64,000 nucleotides of DNA from Elymus sibiricus (taxonomy: Eukaryota > Streptophyta > Magnoliopsida > Poales > Poaceae), in the NCBI GenBank assembly GCA_039707655.1, contig CM077675.1, forward strand, positions 421,061,162-421,125,161, given 5' to 3'. Each line of letters begins with the position of its first letter. The first letter of the stretch is position 1. The notes under the pieces are model-generated. The model ran no database searches. It worked only from the letters and a program-made list of their open reading frames with translations, and was not told where the DNA came from. Below, one piece after another: positions 54,081 to 64,000 of this stretch. A program made the translations under genes and the position numbers.

Positions 54081-55489
54081 GCTTCCACGGAACGGAGCCT
54101 AATGTGCCTCGTGTTCATCCAGGGTGTTCAGGATTCCCGAGGGCCTCTGTCAGCTCGTCCTTCTCTCTATCGGGAATGAACGTCCCTTCCTGCGCTGCCT
54201 TGATTGCTGCCTGAAGCTTCCGGAAGGGTATTGCAAGTTGCTCGTCCGTCGAAACACACTCCCCTGTTTCTGGGTCCAAAGTTCCCCCAACCCCGAAGAA
54301 CCAAGTCCTTGAACGATCTGGCCAGTGCAATGTCGCTGGTTGGACATTCTTAGCAAGCAGGTCTTGCTCAGCTTTGTCCCACAACTGCCGGGCTTTGTAG
54401 TAGCCACCTGACCCCGTGTGATGGTGATACTTCTTCTTTGCAGCATTTTTCTTGTTTGTCAGTGACCATTTCTTACCCTTCTCCGATTTCTTGTAGGCCA
54501 CAAATTCGGGCCATTGATCTCTTATCTTCTCATATCGACCGATGAATTTCGGAGTTTCCTCTTTCTCGACAAACTTTGTGTTCAACTCTTTCTTCAAGTT
54601 CCTGAATAGTTCTGCCATCTTCTTAAGAGCAAACGCGTTGACCTTTCGCTCTATAACTGGGTTATTCGGATCCTCCTCTCACGGTAGGCTGAAATTTGTC
54701 ATCAGCTCGGTCCAAAGATCATCTTTCAGTCCTTGGTCCGCTTGGGAGAAATCGGTTGGCCATCTTTCGCGACTTCTGTGATCGTGAACCTTTCATCCGA
54801 GCGCAACCTTTTCTTCGGGCCTCGTCTCCTTACCTCGTCGGACTTTGCAATAGTTTAGGCTCCCTCCTCCGTTCGGTCACCGGAGCCGTGATCATGATTT
54901 CCTTCCGCCGCCATTCGGTCACCGGAGCCGTCATGATCTCCTTCCTCCTCCATTGTTGGATCACCGGAGCCATCATCCTCTCCTTCCTAACCATCGGTGT
55001 CGTTGAGATACGACAAGGGATCACCTCCGGCAAGGATTATATCCCCCAACAACTGTTCTTTTTCTAAGTCTCTGTGATCCATAGTTTCTGCAAATATTAC
55101 AACATGGCAATATACAAACATGAGATATGCAAATCAATACAAGGCAATGCAACAATACGATCATATAATATCACTAATACATCATCGAATAGTATCGCTA
55201 ATACATCATCGAATATTATCATTAATACATCTCGAATATTATTATATAATATCACTAATACAGATATAGTTGACGTCTCGCGGCGCAGGCGGTGGACACC
55301 CAAAGAGAAGGAACTATGACAGGATCATACCTTGGGTGAGATGCCTGAAGAACCTGCCAGGTATTGGAGAACCTGGCGTCCAACGCAGCCATGTAGCGTC
55401 GGACGTGCTCGTCCTCCTCCCTGACACAGTGACGTACCACCTCCGCGGGGGCCGGCTCCCTCTGCACCGACAGTGGTCCACGCGACCGC
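54081..55489 (-). pseudogene. Outer CACTA gene, transposase-type (Transposase_24) segment
   Basis: Minus-strand reading gives the Ptta/En-Spm core: FALKKMAELFRNLKKELNTK, PKFIGRYEKIRDQWPEFVAY, SEKGKKWSLTNKKNAAKKKY, TGSGGYYKARQLWDKAEQDL and TLDPETGECVSTDEQL (54618-54115). Upstream a further exon (55480-55320) has VVRHCVREEDEHVRRYMAAL. In-frame TGA stops lie at 54112-54114 (before TRGTLGSVPWKH) and near 54680, so the gene is dead. After the CCCAT duplication the frame continues as SVPWKHGFPDSGG across the gypsy insertion into 45794. Confidence 0.82.
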
Positions 55490-57064
55490 TGATACGTCTC
55501 CAACGTATCTATAATTTTTGATTGTTCCATGCTATTATATTATCTGTTTTGGATGTTTTATATGCATTAATATGTATTTAATATTATTTTTGGGACTAAC
55601 CTATTAATCTAGAGCCTAGTGCCAGTTTCTGTTTTTTCCATGTTTTTGAGTATTGCAGATAAGGAATATTAAACGGAGTCCAAACGGAATAAAATCTTCG
55701 GAATGATTTTTCTTGGAACAGAAGAAACCTGCCAGACTTGGAGATGAAGGCAGGAGACTTGCCGTGGCGTCACAAGCCACTAGGGCGCGCCCTAGGGGGG
55801 CGCCCTCCAAGCTTGTGGCCCCACGGCAGCTCTCCTAACCCTATTCTTCGGCCTATAAATTCCTAAATATTCCCTGGATACTAAAAAGAGCCACGAAAAT
55901 ACGTTTCCGCTGCCGAAAGCCTCTGTTCCCGTGAGATCCCATCTTGGAGCCTTTTCCGGTAATCTGCCGGAGGGGGATTCGATCACGGAGGGCATCTACA
56001 TCAACTCCATTGCCCCTCCGATGATGCGTGAGTAGTCCACCACAGACCTTCGGGTCCATAGCTAGTAGCTAGATGGCTTCTTCTCTCTCTTTGTTCTTCA
56101 ATACCATGTTCTTCATGATCTTCATGGAGATCTATCCGATGTAATACTCTTTTGCGGTGTGTTTGTCGAGATCCGATGAATTGTGGGTTTATGTTCAGAT
56201 TATCTATGAATATTATTTGAATCTTCTCTGAATTCTTATATGCATGATTTCATATCTTTGCAAGTCTCTTCGAGTTATTGGTTTGGTTTGGCCAACTAGA
56301 TTGGTAATTCTTGCAAAGGGAGAAGTGCTTAGTTTTGGGTTCAATCTTGCGGTGTCCTCACCCAGTGACAAAGTAGGGGTAGCGAGGCACGTATTGTATT
56401 GTTGCCATCGAGGATAAAAAGATGGGGTTTTCATCATATTGCTTGAGTTTATCCCTCTAGATCATGTCATCTTACCTAATGCGTTACTCTGTTCTTCATG
56501 AACTTAATACTCTAGATGCAGGCAGGAGTCGGTCGATGTGTGGAGTAATAGTAGTAGATGCAGAATCGTTTTGGTCTACTTGACACGGACGTGATGCCTA
56601 TATACATAATCATTGCCTTGGATATCTTCATAATTATTCGCTTTTCTATCAGTTGCTTGACAGTAATTTGTTCACCCAACGTATTATTTGCCATCATGAG
56701 AGAACCCTCTAGTGAAACCTATGGCCCCCGGGTCTATTTTCCATCTTATATTTTCAGATCTATAAACCAAAAATATCTTGCTGCAGTCTTTTTTACTTTT
56801 AGTTTACTTTTCGTTTTAGCAATCCTATCTATCTATCTCTATCAGATCTCATCCTTGCAAGTAACCGTGAAGGGATTGACAACCCCTTTATAGCGTTGGG
56901 TGCAAGTGTTTGATTATTTGTGTAGGTACATCTATTGGGGACTTGCTTGTATCTCCTACTGGATTGATACCTTGGTTCTCAACAACTGAGGGAAATACTT
57001 ACCTACTTTGCCGCATCACCCTTTCCTCTTCAAGGGAAAACCAACGCATGCTCAAGAAGTAGCA
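55490..57064 (+). repeat. 5' LTR of the second gypsy element
   Basis: 1575 bp, very similar along its whole length to 45795-47324 and 52488-54075, with its own version of the variable GC-rich stretch near 55745-55815. Confidence 0.9.
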
Positions 57065-57075
57065 AGAAGGATTTC

Positions 57076-57093
57076 TGGCGCCGTTGCCGGGGA
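57076..57093 (+). other. Primer binding site of the second gypsy element
   Basis: Same TGGCGCCGTTGCCGGGGA sequence and same 11-bp distance from the LTR as at 47336. Confidence 0.75.
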
Positions 57094-57270
57094 GATCTAC
57101 ATCAAGCCTACCAAGTACCCATCACAAACTCATCTCTTGCATTTACTTTAGTTGCCATTTGCCTCTCGTTTTCCTCTCCCCCACTTCTAAAACGATTTTC
57201 AGAAAATACCAAAAAAAGGATTTGCCTTTTTATTCACTCTCTTTCCTGCTGGATCTCTTACTTGTTGCTA

Positions 57271-57832
57271 TGTCTAGCGTTACTACTTCCCCTTTGTCAC
57301 CAGATTTTGAGTCCTATACTTCAAGCAAAAACAAGGGGAAAATTTGAAAGATGCCTGGTATAGGCTAATGGAATCTTATCGTATCTCCAATCTAAAAGGA
57401 GATGCCAAAGTTTTGCTTAGAAATTTTTACATTGGATTGGCTTTGCATCATAGAGAGCTTTTAGATTTCGCCTCAAAAGGAATTTTTATTGAGTTAGATA
57501 CGAACGTTGCTTATGAAGTTTTGGAGGGGATTTTGGGGGTTCCTCCACCCAACAAATGGTTTTCTTTCTCACAAGAAGGAGTTCAAATTCTCGACAAATT
57601 GAGTGACTTACATAAGCACTTGGTCGAATTACAACAATATCACGAACCCCTTAAACATATTAGTGGGAACCTCAATCGCTTGAATACTTTGATTACCCTT
57701 TGCAATAAGCGTTTGGATATTTTGGATATTAAGATGGTTTCTTCCTCTACAAACCCGGGGAAGACGAAAGAGCCCCCCGGATTTGTGAAGGCCCTCACAA
57801 AAGTTGCCAATACCAAAGATGACAATACTTAG
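57271..57832 (+). pseudogene. Gag-type protein of the second gypsy element, shortened
   Basis: The ATG at 57271 opens a frame (MSSVTTSPLSPDFESYTSS…) that stops at 57345. The remaining 162 codons (57344-57832) are in another phase: KDAWYRLMESYRISNLKGD, LLRNFYIGLALHHRELLDFA, then a helical part (LSDLHKHLVELQQY) and the ending TKVANTKDDNT. The protein differs from the first element's gag almost throughout, although the last residues and the following DNA are the same. The N-terminal half of the capsid domain and the protease are missing, consistent with an internal deletion. Confidence 0.7.
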
Positions 57833-58281
57833 ATCTATTGTGTTATGCCTAGCTAGGGGCGTTAAACAATAGCGCTTGTTGGGAGGCAACCCAATTTTAT
57901 TTTTATGCTTTTGATTTTGCTTCTGTTTTTGAGTTTTCCACGCATTATTAGCTCTGTAATAATTGTGTTTTCTTGTTTAAATTAGTGTTTGAGCCAAGTA
58001 AGACCTTTGGGATGTTCTACGGTGTTTGCAATTTGATTTTGCTGAAAACAGAAACTTTTGCTCTCAGTCCAGGAATTTTGTAAATTCACTGGAACGTGCT
58101 TTGGATCTGAAATTTTTACACAAGATTGATATACAAATTTCCCTGATGGTCCTAATGTTTCAGAATTTTTGGAGTTACAGAAGTATTCGAAGTCTATAGA
58201 TTGCTACAGACTGTTCTGTTCTAGACAGATTCTATTTTCTTTGTGTTGTTTGCTTATTTTGATGTATCTATGGGTTGTATC

Positions 58282-58298
58282 GGGGGGGGGGGGGGGGG
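58282..58298. repeat. Poly-G run of 17 bases
   Basis: The corresponding position in the first gypsy element (about 50091-50096) has six G, so the run has expanded in this copy or is a sequencing artefact. Confidence 0.85.
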
Positions 58299-60106
58299 TA
58301 TGAACCATGGAGAAGTTAGAATACAGTAGATATTACACCAAAATAAATAAAGAATGAGTTCACAACAGTACCTAAAGTGGTGATTTATTTTTCTTATACT
58401 AATGGATCTCATTAGTTTTCTGTTGAGTTTTGTGTTGTGAAGTTTTCAAGTTTTGGGTAAAGATTTGATGGACTATGGAATAAGGAGTGGCAAGAGCCTA
58501 AGCTTGGGGATGCCCAAGGCACCCCAAGCCATATTCAAGGATACCAAAAAGCCTAAGCTTGGGGATGCCCCGAAAGGCATCCCCTCTTTCGTCTTCAATC
58601 CATCGGTAAATTTACTTGAGGCTATATTTTTATTCACCACAAGATATGTGTTTTGCTTGGAGCATCTTGTATGATATGAGTCTTTGCTTTTTAGTTTGCC
58701 ACAATCATCCTTGCTGCACACATCTTTTGAGAGAGACACGCTGAATCGTGAATTTATTAGAATACTCTATGTGCTTCACTTATATCTTTTGAGCTAGGCA
58801 ATGTTGCTCTAGTGCTTCACTTATATCTTTTTAGAGCACGGTGGTGTTATATTTTATAGAAATTATTGAACTCTCGTACCTCACTTATATTATTTTGAGA
58901 GTCTTTAAAACAGCATGGTAATTTGTTTAGGTTATGAATTTAGTCCTAATATAATGGGCATCCAAGAGGGATATAATAAAAACTTTCATATAAAGTGCAT
59001 TGAATACTATGAGAAGTTTGATTCCTTGCATATAGTTTTGAGATATGAAGATGGTAATATGAGAGTCATGCTAGTGAGTAGTTGTGAATTGGAGAAATAC
59101 TTGTGTTGAAGTTTGTGATTCTCGTAGCATGCACGTATGGTGAACCGTTATGTAACGAAGTGGGAGCATGATTTGTTTAATGATTGTCAACCTTTGTGTG
59201 AGGGTCGGGAGCGCGCGATGGTTAACTCCTACCAACCTCTCCCCTAGGAGCATGCGTCTAATGCTTTGTTTGATAACTAATAGACTTTTGCAATAAGTAT
59301 GTGAGTTCTTTATGACTAATGTTGAGTCCATGGATTATACGCACTCTCACCCTTCCACTTTTGCTAGCCTCTCTAGTACCGCGCAACTTTCGCCGGTGCA
59401 TCAAACCCACCTTCCTCAAAACAGCCACCATATATTTTCCTCAAAACAGCCACCATACCTACCCATTATGGCATTTCCATAGCCATTCCGAGATATATTG
59501 CCATGTAACTTCCACCGTTCCGTTTTTCATGACATGCACCATCACTTTCATATTGCATATAGAGTCATGTTTTGTTCTAGGTATCGAGTTGTAAGTAAAT
59601 AAAAGTGTGATGATTTCCATTATTAGAGAATTTGTCCCGTGTGATAAAAGGATGATGGAAGCTATGAATCCCTCACAAGTTGGGATGAGTTTCCGGACTT
59701 TACAAAAAAAATAAAAGAGGCCAGCGAAGCCCAACTAAAAAAAAAGAGGCCAAAGATGCCCACCAAAAAAAAGAGAGAAGAAAAAAAAGAAAAAAAATGA
59801 GAGAAAGAGAGAAGGGACAATGCTACTATCTTTTTCCACACTTGTGCTTCAAAGTAGCACCATGATCTTCATGATAGAGAGTTTCCTATTTTGTCACTTT
59901 CATATAGCTAGTGGAATTTTTCATCATATGCACAACCACTTAGTTTCTTTTTGAGTCTTTCATACACTTATAGCTCTAGTGCACCGGTTGCATGGCAATC
60001 CCTACTCACTCGCATTGATATCTATTGATGGGCATCTCCATAGCCCGTTTATACGCCTAGTTAATGTGAGACTATCTTCTCCTTTTTCCTCGTCACCTCC
60101 ACCATA

Positions 60107-60904
60107 CACTACTAGGAGAAACCTTATAGGCAGGACAATATCAGTAGCGCTGGAATGTAACAGGCGCTGCTGCTAATTACCAGTAGCGCTGGATTTGAGC
60201 AGCACTACAAGTAAGGACTTAGCAGTAGCGCTGGAAGCATAAAGAGCGCTACTCCTAAGCGGGACTAGACGAGCCCACCGACACTATTGGTAGTAGCAGC
60301 GCAGTCCATAATACAGCGCTACTACTAAGATTTTAGCAGTAGCGCTTTATTTGGTGGAACCGCTACTGATAATGGGCCCCACTTAGTAGTAGCGCTCTTT
60401 ATGGAAAGTGCTACTATTATGAGAAACCATCATTTATATATATGTATCTATTTTGTGTACGCACTTAAGTAACCGTTATCGGTCAACTGATATATATGTT
60501 ACCACCACATGCATGCATGGTTCCGGTGATATTCGCACAGTCTGGGAGGGAGACGTCGTCGTAAACAGAAAGGAAGAAAGCAATACAAAAGAAATACAAA
60601 AGGGAGAAAGCAATACAAAAGAACAAAAACAAAAGGGAGAAAGTAATACAAAAGAAAAAGAAAAGTAAACAGAAAAGAAAAGGGAAATAATAAAAACTAA
60701 TACATATCAGTAGCGCTGGATTATGAACCAGCGCTATAGCTCATATAGTTATAGCGCTGGATCCTAAGCCAGCGCTACTACTATGTGTATTTTAGAATTA
60801 AAAAAATGAAAATTAAAACAGTTAGTGGTAGCGCTGGATTATGACCCAGCGCTATAGCTAATTTAGCTATAGCGCTGGTCCTAACCCAGCGCTACTACTA
60901 TATT
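60107..60904. repeat. Subterminal repeat region of the third CACTA element
   Basis: Alternating direct and inverted AGTAGCGCTGG-type motifs, about twenty copies, interrupted around 60560-60690 by an AAAGGGAGAAAGCAATACAA tandem repeat. The frame at 60453-60668 is produced by that repeat. Confidence 0.88.
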
Positions 60905-61190
60905 TGAGTTAACCGCCGCGCGTGCTCAAATTTTCCAACTCCCATTCCCCCCCCACCCCCACCTCTCCCCCTCCTCTCTGTCGCGCGCCACCGTCGCCCT
61001 CCTGCCCGCCGCCGTCGCCCCTGCCCGCCGCTCTGACCTCCTCCTCGTCCGCGCGGACGCCCGAGCCCTCCCATCCCCCCCCCACTCTCCCACCTCTCCC
61101 CATCTCTGTCGCGCGCCGTCGTCGCCCCTGCCCGCCGTCGTCGCCCCTGCCCGCTCCGGCCTCCTCATCCGCGCCGCTGCAGGTACCCCC
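60905..61190 (+). other. GC-rich leader exon of the third CACTA element
   Basis: Cytosine-rich, with proline-rich frames on the plus strand. It ends near a donor-like CTGCAGGTACCC (about 61175-61186). It is in the same position as the leaders at 22600 and 42300. Confidence 0.5.
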
Positions 61191-61845
61191 CTCCCCCCAC
61201 CTCCCCCTCTCTCTAGTCAATTAGGAAAAAAAATCTAGGGTTCATATCTATGGTTAAAAACAGGATTGTTGCTACTTAGTAATAGAATGTCCTAGTACAG
61301 CCATTAAAAGCCAAACTCTAGAGAACCACATGACCAAATTGGCGATAGCTATGTTCTGAAATTAGAATTCGGAGTAGAGCAACATAGATGCGTCAATTTA
61401 AATTGAATAGATCACAACCTAGGCAATGAGTGCTGAGCCTAATCTATGTTTGACTGCAAGAAAATAGATATGCATATTGGTTTGGTGAGTCAGGTTAGAA
61501 CTGAATGATACTTACAGCGAAAAATCAAGTCATCTTCACAATGCTTTACACGGTAACTTACCTACCTCACTATTTAGTCGATAGTACTACTTGACTTGCA
61601 TACTCCATGGCTAACACCAACGGTAGACCAGTTTTCTTCCCTCCATGGTTGGTGTAGGATTCAAGATTTTGAGTGAACATGAAAATACACATGGATATGA
61701 AGAAATACTTGCTTATGGTTTCCTTCTCTTGGGCTATAACAGTGTACATGTGAAAGCTCACCCTGTACTGTGTCATTCTCTGTGTTGCAAAATGTTGGTT
61801 GCAAAATGTTTGCAATGTTGGTTGAATGTCGAAGAATATCCGAGT
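61191..61845. other. Presumed first intron of the third CACTA transcript
   Basis: AT-rich sequence without conserved frames, between the leader and the hairpin. A short direct repeat GTTGCAAAATGTT occurs at about 61783 and 61799. Confidence 0.45.
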
Positions 61846-62041
61846 GGCCTATGTTTTGCCGGAATGTTGATTCATTTCCGTTCCGGCAAATTTCAGGCGC
61901 TCCATATGTCCACTTTTTAGCAAAGGTCATGCCGAAAATTTCCGTGATTTTTGGCATGACTTGTGCTAGAAACTAGGACATATGGAGTGCCCGGGATTTG
62001 CCGGAAGGGGAATGAATCAACATTCCGACCAAATATAGGCC
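61846..62041 (+). repeat. Long hairpin (196 bp) upstream of the transposase frame, candidate small-RNA precursor
   Basis: The arms begin GGCCTATGTTTTGCCGGAAT and end with the near-complement ATTCCGACCAAATATAGGCC. Pairing extends about 95 bp with a small loop near 61940-61950. Long perfect stretches include GGAATGTTGATTCATT and CTCCATATGTCC. It lies 50 bp before the start codon at 62092. Its sequence is unrelated to the hairpins at 23900 and 40990 but its position in the element is the same. Confidence 0.85.
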
Positions 62042-62091
62042 CCTTTTTTCTCTTCATTATATCTTTTATTTACAATTGTTGAATAGGAAAC

Positions 62092-63709
62092 ATGTCTAGC
62101 CACGCCTCAGCCGGGGGTTCTGCTCGCCTCGAAGAAGACCCCATCGAGGCAGCAAATCACTATTTCGATTACCTGGACAAACACCAGATGGGGGTGCATG
62201 GTGGCGGCAGTGGCACCAACCCCCGATGCCGACGCCGACACCGGCACCAGCATTGGCACCGGCACCGACACCACCCCCGAGACTGGCAACGATGCTGCCG
62301 TAGCCGGTAAAGCACCGAAGCAGAAGAGGACACGAAGACCAAACGAGCTCGGCATCGGACAAATTGTGGTCACGGAGATGCACCCCAAGAAATTAGAGCC
62401 AACGGCGCCGGATGAAGCGCGCTCGTGCTGGGGCAATCAACTAGGATGCATCCTCAGGGAAACCGCCAACATCAACGACGAGAAGTTGAAGAAGATACCA
62501 CATATGGAGCACATGCTCCTAAAGAAGTTGCACAATAGGTTCCTGTTCCCCGGCCGCACAGAAAGCAAAGAACCGTGGGACGACGATGCCATGACAAAGA
62601 TAAACAACAAGGCGATGGTGACGTTCACCAACGACTTGTCCGCCTGGAAAGTTCGGGTGAAAAAAGCGATTGATAAGAATGAACCGTGGTCCAAGATTCA
62701 TGCTGACAATCCGTCAATTACGGAAGAGGACTTTGAAAAATTCAAGGAGACTTGCGCTAAAGATGAAACCAAGAAAAAGTCAGAGAAAATGAAGGCGCTC
62801 CAGGCCAGGAACACGCCTCCCCACCGCCTCGGAAGCCGTGGTTACGAGGGGAAGAGGCACGTATGGGCCAAGGAGGACGCCGAACGTGAAAATCACGGAA
62901 TCCCAGACCCCTTGGCGGAGTTCACCGACCCGCTGGAGCGTGACTGGATCAGGGCCCGGTACAAGTGGGACCGCGTCAAGAAGACCTTTTACACGGACCC
63001 AAACACAAAGGAGTTCATGAGACTTCTGGTAATTGTTATATTACCACATTATCATATTAGCTTCCAATCAATTCGACTACAAGTTTTGTCACATTATTAG
63101 TAAACCATCCACGTTCCTTTTGTAGAAAGAGAAGCACCAAAAGGCAGCCGAAAGCGACGAGTCATCACAGTCGTCGGCGAGGCCCAAGTGGGACACCCAT
63201 TTCAACCGGGCCCTGAACATACTGAAAAAGGTCCCGGAGGACACACCGCCGTCCTATGGACGTGTGCACGGCGTCGGAGATGGCGCCTCGTGGAAGACGT
63301 GCTACCACGAGGAGCTAGAGGAAAGAAAGAAGAGAAAGTTGCTTACTCAACAGACCATCGACCAGAAGGTCGCGCTTGCGATCAATAAGTCCAAAGCTGA
63401 GACCAAAGCAGAGTTGGAACAGATAGTCGATGCAAGGGTCAGTGCAGCGGTAGCTGGCGTCACGGCTGACTTCACATCTTCCATTTCCAGCTTGCTTCCG
63501 GCATTTTTTGAATGGACGAAGAAAAATCCAGATAAAGGGCCAGCGGACTTTCCGCTTCCCAGCTATGTCGGGAGCAATTCGGTGAACATCGCACCACCAG
63601 CACCTGCTCACGCCACCGCACATCCTCCCGCTCCTGTTCATAGCAGCCCGTCCTCCGTCTCTGGCCAACTCGGCGGGCCTTCGTCTATGGCTGAGCTCGA
63701 CGCCCTCAC
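62092..63709 (+). pseudogene. CACTA Transposase_24 (Ptta/En-Spm) gene, first exons
   Basis: Starts MSSHASAGGSARLEEDPIEA at 62092. The frame shifts near 62200 within a low-complexity Asp/Thr/Pro stretch, then continues from the frame of 62198 through NELGIGQIVVTEMHPKKLEP, CWGNQLGCILRETANINDEK, the En/Spm core FTNDLSAWKVRVKKAIDKNE, and RDWIRARYKWDRVKKTFYTD (to about 63028). An intron (63029-63125) separates the next exon, with ARPKWDTHFNRALNILKKVP, SYGRVHGVGDGASWKTCYHE and a Pro/Ala-rich end at 63709. This protein is the companion of TNP2 in plant CACTA elements. Whether the shift at 62200 is a real lesion or an unseen intron is open. Confidence 0.8.
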
Positions 63710-63808
63710 GGTAATTACCCATCATAGCCTTTTCACCAGCATGTCTATATAGTCTTCCGTTTCAATTGCCTTTCGAATGTTTGACGTCGCAGACATGTCT
63801 TCGTAGGC

Positions 63809-64000
63809 CAACGATACCCCGTGCACCCTACTGTACGACATCAAGGGCCAGAAGGTGGCCGTGGTAAAGGAAACGATCGTGAAGCCGAAGGACCGCATGT
63901 TCCACAACCGAGAGATGCCCGATGGCGTCTTCAAGGTTAACGTGGCCAGTGTCTTAGCGGGCTTCGAAGATTTGCCTCCTCCGGTACCAGTCGATGACGA
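63809..64000 (+). pseudogene. CACTA transposase-type gene, next exon (cut by window)
   Basis: After an intron from 63710 (GTAATTACC) to 63808 (CTTCGTAG) an open frame reads NDTPCTLLYDIKGQKVAVVK, then PKDRMFHNREMPDGVFKVNV and VLAGFEDLPPPVPVDD to the window edge. This resembles the C-terminal part of plant En/Spm-type proteins (Transposase_23 region) that follows the coiled-coil and Pro-rich exons. It belongs to the same gene as 62092-63709; the pseudogene label reflects the frame shift in that exon. Confidence 0.7.

Larger units (their letters stand above)
31421..64000 (-). mobile_element. Outer CACTA element (one end; runs past window), host of the nested stack
   Basis: Starts CACTAGTAGAAAACAGGG after ATA (31418-31420). 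TTTAGTCCCGG / CCGGGACTAAA motifs repeat to about 31630. Its own sequence survives at 31421-33234, 44611-45794 and 54076-55489; the rest to the window end is inserted elements. Coding is on the minus strand, so 31421 is its 3' end. The other terminus is not in the window. The span given therefore includes everything nested within it. Confidence 0.88.
55490..64000 (+). mobile_element. Second Sabrina-like gypsy element, interrupted by a CACTA and cut by the window end
   Basis: The 5' LTR is 55490-57064, preceded by ACCGC, which should recur after the 3' LTR beyond this window. A primer site and a short gag-type frame follow, then the same noncoding 3' region as in the first element, up to 60106 where a CACTA element inserted. 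The sequence near 60076-60106 corresponds to 52046-52075 of the first element. No polymerase is present in the visible part. Confidence 0.88.
60107..64000 (+). mobile_element. CACTA element inside the second gypsy element (5' end; runs past window)
   Basis: Begins CACTACTAGGAGAAACC after ATA (60104-60106), exactly where the gypsy sequence breaks off relative to its sister element (52075). GTAGCGCTGG / CCAGCGCTA motifs repeat to about 60900. A GC-rich leader, an intron-like region with a hairpin, and a Transposase_24-type gene follow on the plus strand. The far end is outside the window. Confidence 0.92.

Overview
The window is plant nuclear DNA, most likely from a large grass genome of the wheat/barley/Aegilops tribe (Triticeae). 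The reasons are long intergenic stretches made of nested transposons, Triticeae-style LTR ends, CACTA elements with grass subterminal repeats, GT-AG introns, and only one intact non-transposon gene. All family names rest on recognised motifs and boundaries read by eye; no database was searched.

Layout. Positions 1-7330 and 26660-31418 are old low-copy DNA built from repeated, diverged copies of one block. The block carries the 3' end of an unidentified broken gene and has been hit by small insertions: an hAT-like MITE, LINE 3' ends, and LINE reverse transcriptase and RNase H remnants. Positions 7340-14013 are a decayed, antisense Ty1/copia element. It abuts a defective antisense Ty3/gypsy element (14014-19094) that keeps gag, protease and half a reverse transcriptase. 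A complete but transposase-less CACTA element (20156-24719, TSD ATT) follows. It sits 29 bp upstream of the TATA box of the one intact host-type gene, a single-exon DUF761 membrane protein (24864-25445). Downstream lie a tiny LINE stub with an 18-bp target duplication and a solo LTR.

From 31421 to the window end there is one nested transposon stack. The outer CACTA element starts at 31421. Its fused transposase/Ulp1-protease gene (minus strand) is split by three insertions: another CACTA (33235-44610, TSD TAC) that itself holds a solo LTR (42709-44236, TSD GGGGG); a Sabrina-like gypsy element with gag and protease but no polymerase (45795-54075, TSD CCCAT); and a related gypsy element starting at 55490. 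That last element is itself interrupted by a further CACTA starting at 60107. Removing the insertions and one copy of each target duplication rejoins the outer gene's reading frame.

The most interesting signal is in the CACTA elements. All three elements whose 5' transcribed region is visible (20156-24719, 33235-44610, 60107-end) carry a long near-perfect inverted repeat of about 200 bp. In two of them it lies directly upstream of the first transposase reading frame; in the first the transposase has been deleted. In two of the elements the hairpin is homologous, but both arms have changed together by compensatory substitutions, and a second 64-bp hairpin lies beside it. In the third the hairpin sequence is unrelated but lies in the same place. 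Rice miR820, a microRNA encoded in CACTA elements that targets a DNA methyltransferase, is the nearest known precedent. These hairpins are candidate transposon-encoded small-RNA precursors.
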